64,000 bases of DNA from Arthrobotrys musiformis (lineage: Eukaryota; Ascomycota; Orbiliomycetes; Orbiliales; Orbiliaceae). Below are positions 55,646 through 64,000 of the stretch, one piece after another. Each line of letters begins with the position of its first letter. The stretch's first letter is position 1. A model generated the notes under the pieces. That model made no database searches and was not told the origin of the DNA. It saw only the letters and a program-made list of their open reading frames with translations. The stretch lies in the NCBI GenBank assembly GCA_036971715.1, contig JAVHJL010000004.1, forward strand, positions 372,001-436,000. The letters run 5' to 3'. The position numbers were made by a program, and so were the translations under genes.

Positions 55646-58387
55646 TCACTCATAAACCCTCCTCATCAACCCCCTGGCCAAAACCTTCTCCCACGTCTCC
55701 CGCCCTTCATACCCAACAGCTTCAACATCCAAAATCCTCATCCTATCCTTCTTCCCAACCGTCGTCCCTTTCTTCCCTCTCTTCCATCCAAAAACATCCC
55801 CAAGCATCGCCAGACTACCCGTATCCCCACCCCCCAAAGGTCCATACCACCCTTCATCCCTCCGATCCGAAAGCTCATCTAACTTCAACCCCGCATACTC
55901 TTCCCCATAAAGCGTCCGCAAAATATCCCTCCTGTCCATTTCAACCCTCTCAAGCAGCACCTGTTTCCAACGTGCACTAATCGGTTCCAAAGCCTCTTCG
56001 TCAACATTGGTGAATACTTTTTGCCCTCTTCGAAAGGCTTGTATTTTTCGGCACCCTTCTTCCCAGGGGTATGTATCTTGCTCTAGTTGCCATTTATCCG
56101 GTAACTCGAACGATACCCACCGCTTAAACGGTGCTGCGACCGCTGAAGACAAAAATTCCACCGAAAGCGGGTTGGGCTCGTACATGACGTCGAAGACTCG
56201 GAATCCAAAGTATGACCATATCCCTGCCGACTGTTTCCATAAACTATTAGTTTGCGCAGCAAAACTCAAAAAATATATCCAATGAAAGAAAAAGAGAAAG
56301 AAAAAAGAAAGAGATATAAAAAGGATATAAACTCACCACACGCTCATCCAAGTTAACCTTAGCACATGGAAGCGGCTGATCTCCACTCCATTTCTTAAAA
56401 CTCTTCTTACTAATACCCTCCGGAGCCCCCCTGGTAACACTCTGCCCCCTACTCCTCAAAGACGGAACCGACCCAAGTTCATCCGCAATCCCCAACCACG
56501 CCCCGGCAATCGTAGTATAAGCCATCTCAATCCCCGCCTCCAAACATGCATACATAAACCGAACTTCCCCGCTCAACCTCCCGTTCCCTCCCAATATCGC
56601 CACCCTTCTCACCAAATCCTTCATTGAGGTTTGTTCTTGATGACCCCAACAGCTCTCCATCCTGCAAAACTCTCGTAAATCTGCATCTTCGAGGTGTAAG
56701 CGCTTGAAATCGGCCGTGTGATCAATCGCGTTCCGGAAGGTCAGGTAGTCCGAATATTCCGACTCTTTATAGACCCTGTAGATGGCGAATTCTGAGGGCC
56801 CAACTTGAACCATCACAATCTTCATCCCGCGCGGGTAAGTTTTGGGATTCGTCGGTGTATACGAAGCCTGGCCAGCCCCAGTATCACCACCCGCTGGTGA
56901 GAATCTAGTCCTTGCATCGATATCGTCAATAAACCCAAACCCCAGGTTAAGGCCACCAACCCCGCTAGCTCTGGCTCTGGAATTGGGCATTAGTTCCTTT
57001 GCATCATCACAAGTCAGTGCGCGCCCAATAGCCGCATCGCCGCGCTCGAAATCAAGTTCACCAAGCTCTTCGGGGCTATCACTATACGCCGGTGGAGGTC
57101 CAACATCCTCTTCGCTTTCCTCCGGAAGATGAATGTCACGAATTGGCGTGGTCTGCTGCTTGTCTGCCAATGGTTCCGCCGTATGGACAACCCACAGCAA
57201 CGGTGCGACTCTTTCCCAAAATTGCTTGTCGAACAGTTGATTCAAGTACTTGCGTATTCCATCGCGAACATCCCACCGTTCGATAAAGTAAGGACTAAGC
57301 ATCGTAGCATCACTTGGGAATACTTTGTTACAGCAAGAAGCTCGCACTGCATAATCTGGAATCGTCTCCGCAGATACTAGCCCCCAATCGTCAGCTAGCA
57401 CCCCAAAAAGAATCCAGAGGGAAGAAGGGGAGACATACTATCGATCTCGTTATTAAAAACCTTCGAAGCATACCACACAAGCCCACAAAACTTCCTAGTC
57501 TCCCACTTCCTGTCCTCGTCACTCCAAAAATCCCCACTTCTCAAAGGCCCACCCTGCCTACCGTCCCAATAAGTAATCCCAATCTTGTCCAAAATATACC
57601 TCATATTGGACTCATGCACCTTCGCCTCCTCAAAATCATCGTCGTTCCCGCCCCCATTCTCAATAATCCTCTTCGCAAACTCCAAAATCGTATTCCTCTC
57701 CTCGCCCGCTAAATATTTCAAGGCCCTCACCGCATGCGAGAGCGATAAATCCCGTCTATGAAGCGCATGATGGCAAACCGCCAATGAAGCCTTCCTCACA
57801 ACCGGATCAAGCTCCAATACGCCCTTCCCACCCTTTCCTTTAGCCTTCCCCTTAAACTTCTGCCCTTTCACTGCTGTCGCCGCACAAGCACGTAGTTCTC
57901 GCGTGATGACGTACTCCTGGAGCGTACTCACTTGGCTTCCACAGTCGAAATTCGGCTCGTAATTCGTATCGGTATCTGCATCCCTATCAAACTCTTTCGC
58001 CTTTCGAGCCGCAGACGGCGAAATTGTCGGGTACGATAAAATTCTTCTTATAATCCCCCTTTTTTTACGTTCCACCTTGGCTTCATGTTCCTCGATTCTT
58101 CTCATTTGTTTGATATCAGGCGAAGAAATTGAAGGTCGTATATATCGCATTGGCTGCGGGATGCGGGTCGTCTCGTAAATATTGCCCATCGAGGGCTTTT
58201 GGGTCAATCCCGACTCATGCTCAGATGATTTTCTAAGTGCTATCGATTTGCTAAACGGCGCCGCGGAGCCGTAGTACGGCTGTTGTTTTGGCGGTGACGG
58301 GTTGGACGCTTGTTGTTTTGCAGCCGCCATTGCAAACGTGCCCCCGGAGCCGTGGTACGGATGCCTTTTCTTCGACGATGGCAGCAT
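55646..58387 (-). CDS. Hypothetical protein of unrecognised family
   Basis: Exons 58387-57439, 57394-56337, 56230-55646 (863 residues). The first intron is only 44 nt (GTATGT to GCTAG), the second has donor GTGAGT and branch AAACTAATAG. All phases agree. The first 150 residues are basic and disordered-looking. A helical domain with LRACAATAVKGQKF, VRKASLAVCHHALHRRDLSL and AVRALKYLAGEERNTILEFA follows. The middle has the stretch EEDVGPPPAYSDSPEELGEL, containing a PPAY motif of the kind bound by WW domains of Nedd4/Rsp5-type ubiquitin ligases. The C-terminal exon is folded and acidic (GIWSYFGFRVFDVMYEPNPL). No catalytic signature. A 53-codon ORF lies directly upstream, and it is described separately. 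Confidence 0.72.
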
Positions 58388-58389
58388 CT

Positions 58390-58551
58390 TTACTGCTTTC
58401 CGCCCCGGAAGTACTCAGCTATCTGTTCGATGTCGTAGAGGACCAGCTGGGCTTCGTTGCGGAGGAAGATGAATACAATGGTGGAGAGGTGTGCGGTGGC
58501 CAGCAAGATAAAGACGAGGACAAAAAAGAAGGGCCAATCAAAATTCGTCAT
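58390..58551 (-). CDS. 53-residue single-pass membrane microprotein or upstream ORF
   Basis: On the minus strand an ATG at 58551 opens a 53-codon frame whose TAA (58392-58390) ends two bases before the ATG (58387) of the next gene. The protein has a clear transmembrane helix (WPFFFVLVFILLATAHLSTI, then VFIFL) followed by a charged tail containing NEAQLVLYDIEQIAEYFRGG. The composition is far from random: one hydrophobic helix, then an amphipathic acidic segment. It could be a translated uORF, the first cistron of a bicistronic mRNA, or a first exon spliced at the GTAAAG overlapping its stop into the downstream gene. Family not recognised. Confidence 0.45.
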   Translation of the reverse strand: MTNFDWPFFFVLVFILLATAHLSTIVFIFLRNEAQLVLYDIEQIAEYFRGGKQ

Positions 58552-60175
58552 ATAAGCGGGGCTGGGGGAGGTGGCAGGTAAAAAGCAGTGTAGGGGGTGG
58601 GTTTGAAAGAGATGTGGAGGTTTTGTTCGATATATATTGATAGAATGGTAGTAGCTTGGTTCTACTGGATCTCGAGGTCTCGTAGGAGTTTAATGGACTC
58701 ACAAGGTTCTGTATAAAGCGGTAATTTTACTCGTACATGCATGTATTCGCGAGGGTAGTGGTGGTGGAGGAGAAAGATGAAGAGGGGGAGGGGGAGGGGG
58801 AGGGGGAGGAGGAAGGGAAGAGGAAGAATCCCACCTTGGACACCATTTCTTATAAAGCCCGTGTTTATGCAGCGTATTCCACCCCAAGAATACCCCATAA
58901 ACGAACCCTCGAATAATATCCACGATAATCGCGCTGTCTTAAAAATCAAGTATCATGAGTAAGCCACTCGACGATCCATATAAAAATCCACCCAAAATCC
59001 ACCCCATACAAATCCACAAAACCGCGTTGTCGGTCCAAAATCCAACAGCCTCCCAACGTTATCTTAGTCAGCAGCCGACGCCTTTCAACAAGACCTGTCT
59101 CAGCACGGATAAGGCCCGTGTGCTATACTTTGACAGATGCGCTATAACAAACCGCATCCCATGATGTCAGCGGCTTCACAGGTATCTACTATACACCAAT
59201 CCAAGACATTCACACTTCACCATAGGATTATTTATCGTGATATAGATATCAACCAGATAGAATTTACACAATACATTGGGAGAGATTCAATAGTACAGAA
59301 AAAATAATGCCTGCGCCGAAAAGCACTCTAATTATCCACACTATAAAAAAACTAATCAAAAACTCACGAACCGATTCCCTTTCCCATCATTAATTCGTGA
59401 ATCCATAAACCGATCAACCAGGCAAATATAAAAAGAGAACAATAAGAAAAAAGGAAGGAAAGGTCCAGTCTAGCAAGGCTGGCTAATAATAATAACAGAG
59501 AAAAACAACAGCATCCGGCTGAGCTTTTTTTTTCTTTGACTTTGTCTTTTTGCTTTATTTTTGTCCCAATAACATTATCAATGAAGGGTAAAGGGTGGTC
59601 GGAGTGTATGTGGTGGTACAAAGCCGTATATAGTAACAAGGGAAGGCTTTAATAAAACGAGGAAACCAGGACCAAGGGCTTATCGCTACCGCCCATCGCA
59701 TTGGTTATAATCGCAAATCCGTCTTGGATATAAAAAAGGGGAGAAAGGCGTCTGTGGTGCGCTATAGCAAAAGAAAACATCTCGACAAGGGAGCATACAA
59801 GTAACCCGCGCGCTGAATAACTTATCAGAAAGACCAAAAAAGGGAAGTAGACCGAAATTCCTGAAAAAGAACAAAAGGGGTCACAATTGCAAATAAAGTC
59901 AGATAGGGGCTCCCTCATCAGCCCCACCACCCCCACTTCTTCTTTTCGGGCTGTAGATTCTCTTGCTTTGCAGAGTTGGGCGTAGTAGGCGAAGGGCCGG
60001 GACTACGCGACCTCGCGGCGCTCAAGAATGCAAACCCGTCTTTCTCGGGTATTAACGATATTGGCGAAAAGGTTGAAGAAGTGGCTGAAATCGGCGTTGT
60101 AGCACCGCTCTTTTGGTTGGCATTGGTAGAAACGGCGTGCTTTCCGCCGGTTGGGGTGGCAGGGCTCAGTAATTG
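58552..60175. other. Intergenic region
   Basis: Upstream of the microprotein/hypothetical gene and downstream of the TBC gene. It has a G-rich AGGGGG hexamer repeat (58776-58809) and AT-rich DNA. Open frames such as 58662-58949 and 59649-59936 lack support. Confidence 0.45.
58776..58809 (+). repeat. AGGGGG hexanucleotide repeat
   Basis: About five GGGGGA units in a row on the plus strand, a potential G-quadruplex-forming tract. Upstream of the gene at 55646-58387 by about 390 bp. Confidence 0.8.
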
Positions 60176-63100
60176 CTAATCACCTAGCGCCTTGCGAAGC
60201 TCGTTCCAGCGGGTCTTGAGGAGTTCGTGGGCTTCCGTGATCTATTATCGCACATGTTAGAGTCTAATCATATAAATAATGGTAAAGGGTGTTGCTTACC
60301 TCTGCCAAACTCATCTTCGTTCCGACCAACTCCATTTCCATCTCACGCATCTGATCTTCCAACCCTTGGTTCTCGTTGTAGATCTCCACATTCCTCTTCA
60401 TAACCTTCTCCATATCCTCCTTCATCCTCAACTCGACCTCCTTTGGCTGCTTGTCAACGACCTCCTTCAGTTCGTCAACTTCGATCTTCAATCCCTCATT
60501 CTCATCCAGCAACTGCGAGTTCTGCATCTTCTTGTGAACGAGGTCGGTAGCAACTGCAACGTGTTCTTCAGTCAAGCTCTCGATCTCCTTGCTCAATTGC
60601 TTGACCTTTGCATTGAGGAGGTTGTTCTGGTTCTTCAAAGTCTCCTTTTCAAGCATTTCCTCCATCTCACGCTTATCCATCTCGACCCAGTCGACGGTGT
60701 ACTTGTGCAGCATCTCCGGTGTGACAACGATATCGCAAGCATCTCGAACCAATTCATTGGCCTTGTATATTTCCTTCTCGCCACCATTTCCAAAGAACCC
60801 AGCTTCCTTCAGGCTGTTGGCACTTGGGTTCTTGTCGATGTAGGCGTCGAAGAGCTTCTCTCTCAAGAACGGCAGCAGAGCCTCCAAATTGTCTATCTGT
60901 CGGAGGGCAGCCTCGTTCTTCTTCATCAGGGCAATACCAAACTTCAAAACAGCACCTTCGATACCCTCGGTGATGGCCAAATCGTACACTCGGAGAACAA
61001 GCTGAAGTGGGAACTTGTATGCAAACAGTGTCAAAAACCATTGTGTTGCATACAAACTAGACTGTGCCTTTCTCCTGTTCAAGTGGACCGACAAAGCTGG
61101 GCAGAGATCCTCGAGCAAGCGATCATATTGGTAGAGTCTAAGGTGCAGACCCTTCATTCCGGGCGTGAACATGTCTCTAAGGGAGTATGTCCTCATTAAC
61201 TCGACAAGAATGCAGAAACCCTCTTCTTCGGTCATGTTGAGGAGCAATGGGGCACCAAGGAAGGCCATGCCCTGGACGTAGCCGACTTCGGGATCGTAGA
61301 TGGCATACGCCTTCATGAGACCCATGAGACCTTCTTGGCGGAATCCCTTGTAGTTGGCGAAGCTGGTGCGTTGGCCCATATCCTTCTTGATTTCCTTCTC
61401 GAGTTGGGAGACAGTCTTGCAATCGACGGGTGCAGGAGGCGTCGGGTCACCCGGAACCATCGATGGAGGTCGGTGGATTGGAATTGTGGTCATGTGTGTT
61501 CCGGGCAGAGCATTGAATTCACGGTATATAGCTTCGATGGATTCTGTCTTGGAACGAGCAATGGATTGCCAGACGGTTCCACGGATTGTGGCAGGGATAC
61601 CCGCTTGAACCTTTTCTGTCAGGAGATGTGAGGACTTGGCAGCGACAGCATAATAATCTTCGACAACCGAGGACCAGAATTCCCAGTCAATTTCTGCCTC
61701 TCCAATTGTTTCGCGACCGGTCCCAGAGGTGCCCGGGCGGGATGTGGTAGTAGTACCCTCCTCCTGGTCACCACCGGTAGGAACATCGATGATGCTAGCT
61801 TCTTCCCCTTCCTTAATCTTTTGGAAGCTGATTCGGAGGGAATTGATACCCTTGACGGCCTCCTCTTGGAGGTTGGCGTCGGCATGGGAGAGATTGTCCT
61901 TTGTGGTTTCCATTCTTTGCTGGGTAAGATCCTGTCCGGATGGTTTGGCTAAGAATGTCTGGATGGTTGGAGCGTTGAGAGTTGGGAGGGAAGGGCCATT
62001 CTGTGTCGGTGTTGTGATGGAAGAAGCTGGGGTTGTTGCAGAAGATGTGGTGTTTCTTCTGCTGGAGAAGAAGCCAGTTGTGGCCGTGGTTCCCGGAGGC
62101 GAGGTGTTCGAAGGAACGGAGCTAGTGCTCGACCGGGAGAGCCAGCTGAAGGGACCTCTTCGGGGAGCCGGAGCTGCAGCTGCAGCGTCCTTGGCAGGGA
62201 CGGGAGGAGGTGTTGCAGTGGACGATGACGATGACCCCCACGGCAGGGAAAATTTAGAGGTGATAGGGGGAGGAGTGGGAGTTGTTTTGGGAGGAGGAGG
62301 TGCAGATTGAGAAGAGACCGAGGAACGTGACTTTATGGAAGCAGCTGCACTGGTAGTAGTGGGAGCAACAACTGCAGGGGCTGATGGGGCAGCTAGATCG
62401 ATATCGTCCATAGAAGTGGTCGAGATGGCATTTGAAGGACGACGGTCAGGGTCTTCCTTGACGGGAGCTTGAATTGGGGAGCTTTTAGGGGATATTTCAC
62501 TAGAAGCAGAAGATTCTAAAGCTGGTGCTGTCGAGGAACTATCGTCATCGTGCACGGTGGATTTGACGGATGGGGTAAGTTCACGCTTCATTTCAGCAGG
62601 TGATGCCGGCTCGGAAGCGGCAGGCGAGTGAAAAGAATCCTAGCAGGGGCGTACAGATGTTAGTTACCCGGTGCGAAAGAGACGAAAAGAAGAAGAAGAA
62701 GCCAAATCGATGAACCGAAAACGAGATGGGGATTATTTTGATCGATATTATTGGGTCGGATGGGGAAAAAAGGTTAAAATGTCAGATCAAGATGAGGTTT
62801 CTTGTTTCTGTCAGCGGGTCCACCGCCAAACTACTAGCAGCACGACCAGCACGAAGTGGATGTACCGATGGTACCTTTATATGGGTGGTATTATACACAT
62901 GTACATGTGCATACAGACGCCATTCCATGCCGTGTGCAGGGCCCGGATCATGTGCAGACCTCTTTGTTTCGGGGACAAACCTCGCAGCAACAGGAGCAGG
63001 AGGATATAATTGGAACAGTGACAGTACAGCTAAGCTAAAGCTACACGACAAGTAGCTTTATATAGCAGCTATAGGAATCAGGTATAAACTGTAACTTACT

Positions 63101-63294
63101 GTATTTGTCTCTTCATCTGAAGAATCGTCTTCGTCGACGGTCTTGCCGACGGCAGTTGTAGTGATGACAGTGGCAGTCTTTTCAGCGGCCTTGACGGCAA
63201 GAGCTGGTTTTTCGGCGAGATCGATATCCTTTGAGTCCTCAACTGGCTTTTCAGCAGCGGGAATAGGAGGCGAAGGAACCGGTTCAGCAGCCAT
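60176..63294 (-). CDS. gyp5: TBC-domain Rab GTPase-activating protein (Gyp5-like)
   Basis: Exons 63294-63100, 62639-60300, 60241-60176 (866 residues, all phase 0). The N-terminal 300 residues are Ser/Pro/Thr/Ala-rich and disordered. The TBC domain covers about residues 411-640: GIPATIRGTVWQSIARSK, the catalytic-arginine motif IKKDMGQRTSFANYKG, the Gln-finger motif YDPEVGYVQGMAF, the ATQWFLTLFAYKFP segment and LRVYDLAITEGIEG. A long coiled coil follows (about 700-850: KNQNNLLNAKVKQLSKEIES, QLLDENEGLKIEVDELKEVV). The last exon is ITEAHELLKTRWNELRKALG. Yeast Gyp5 stimulates GTP hydrolysis by Ypt1 and Sec4 in ER-Golgi and polarised secretion, and the same layout (acidic N-terminus, TBC, coiled coil) supports the assignment. 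The gene has a pyrimidine-rich leader upstream of the ATG at 63294. Confidence 0.9.
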
Positions 63295-64000
63295 GGTGTC
63301 CTCTCTCTCTTCTATGGACCTCCGAGTGGTTGCAATTGGTCGATGGGAGCAGGAGGAAGAGGGAGGTGGATTGAGTATAATATCTTTTGTCCGTGGTTGG
63401 TGATTTATGTGGTGATTTATCTTATTGGCGCCTCCTGAAAGATGAATTGGCTGGCTGGCTGCACTCAATGCAGCTTGTTCCCGTTTGGTGTTTTTTTTTC
63501 TTCTGGGCGCGTTGTAGTGGAGCTACCAACCAAGCAGTAGCTACCTCTTCACTATATAACCTCAGTGAGTACTGATATTCTGGGAACGGAACAAGAAAGG
63601 CTGGTTATAAGCAGCTTGGTGATTGCAGAGTTGCATTGGAGGGAAAGAGGGAGAGAAGAGGCGGAGGGAAAGAGATGGAGATGAAGGATAGAATATTAAA
63701 GGGGAGACGATGAGTGGGAAGAAGAAAGAAAGAGAGGAAGCCGACAGCTGGCGGAGAGACACTCAGCACCGAAAGAGCATAGCATCAATCACCGTCCATC
63801 ACGATAACGGCAACAGCAGCGGTGACCTCCACCAACAAAACAGACGGACTCCACCAACATAACAGAGTATACTCTAACACCGACTAAGCAGGATCAAGGG
63901 GACGGGAGGATCGAATGCTTGCAATTGACGACAGAATGGAGAAAGAATGGGGCAGTCAAATACCTTTGTCTCTCTTCAAATGTTGGGACCGTCGAGGTCT
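63295..64000. other. Promoter and leader region of the TBC gene
   Basis: Minus-strand upstream region of the TBC gene. It contains C/T-rich runs on the minus strand (about 63640-63735) typical of fungal promoters of constitutive genes. No other gene supported before the window ends. Confidence 0.45.

Noticed and set aside
55511..55882. 123-codon plus-strand Asn/Pro-rich frame
   Set aside because: Mostly antisense to the last exon of the gene at 55646-58387, with low-complexity composition and no homology I recognise.
60279..61199. 306-codon plus-strand open frame antisense to the TBC gene
   Set aside because: It mirrors the coiled-coil and TBC coding region; codon bias of the real gene keeps the opposite frame open. 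No domain or start context.

Overview
The window looks like nuclear DNA of a filamentous ascomycete (Pezizomycotina). Most genes carry short introns (about 40-100 nt) with GTAAGT/GTATGT-type donors and CTAAC/CTGAC-type branch points. There is an intron-containing nuclear tRNA-Gln with a Pol III T-run. The gene set (HIS2-type histidinol phosphatase, Mus7/Mms22, GH71 alpha-1,3-glucanase, fungal ankyrin proteins, many F-box genes) is typical of that group. I cannot name the genus. Exon models below were built by hand from splice consensus and frame continuity. Nearly all sum to an intact reading frame, and I state where they do not.

Layout. 1-10.5 kb holds three related minus-strand F-box genes (left-edge fragment, 1619-3684, 8356-10478) with a plus-strand kelch/membrane-anchor gene between the last two. 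13.3-14.4 kb is the histidine-biosynthesis phosphatase. 14.6-22.2 kb is a second F-box neighbourhood: two plus-strand paralogues (14635-16484 and 20613-22227) flank a minus-strand F-box gene of another family whose frame appears broken (16599-19697). 22.7-25.0 kb is an HSL-type alpha/beta hydrolase. 26.9-34.2 kb is one very large gene of the Mus7/Mms22 replication-repair family. 34.8-37.3 kb is a secreted GH71 glucanase with a Thr-rich tail. 37.3-42.6 kb is almost empty apart from one small, probably broken gene. 42.6-44.4 kb is a lone cytochrome P450. 45.0-47.5 kb is a tail-to-tail pair, an FRA10AC1-family RNA-related protein and a Cys-rich F-box protein, with stop codons 13 bp apart. 48.2-51.1 kb is an ankyrin protein with a STAND/NLR-like N-terminus. 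52.2 kb is tRNA-Gln(UUG). 52.8-58.6 kb holds two convergent unrecognised genes, the second preceded by a 53-codon membrane microprotein ORF ending two bases before its start. 60.2-63.3 kb is a Gyp5-like TBC Rab-GAP.

Conserved single-copy-looking genes (HIS2-like, Mus7, FRA10AC1, Gyp5-like) are interspersed with a diverging F-box repertoire: seven F-box loci of at least four types. The most interesting signals are this F-box expansion with apparent pseudogenisation, the microprotein/main ORF tandem at 58.4-58.6 kb, the alternative C-terminus of the glucanase, the 63-nt frame-preserving intron in Mus7, and the GC-AG intron and missing signal peptide of the kelch gene. I found no clear transposon, CRISPR array or complete secondary-metabolite cluster.
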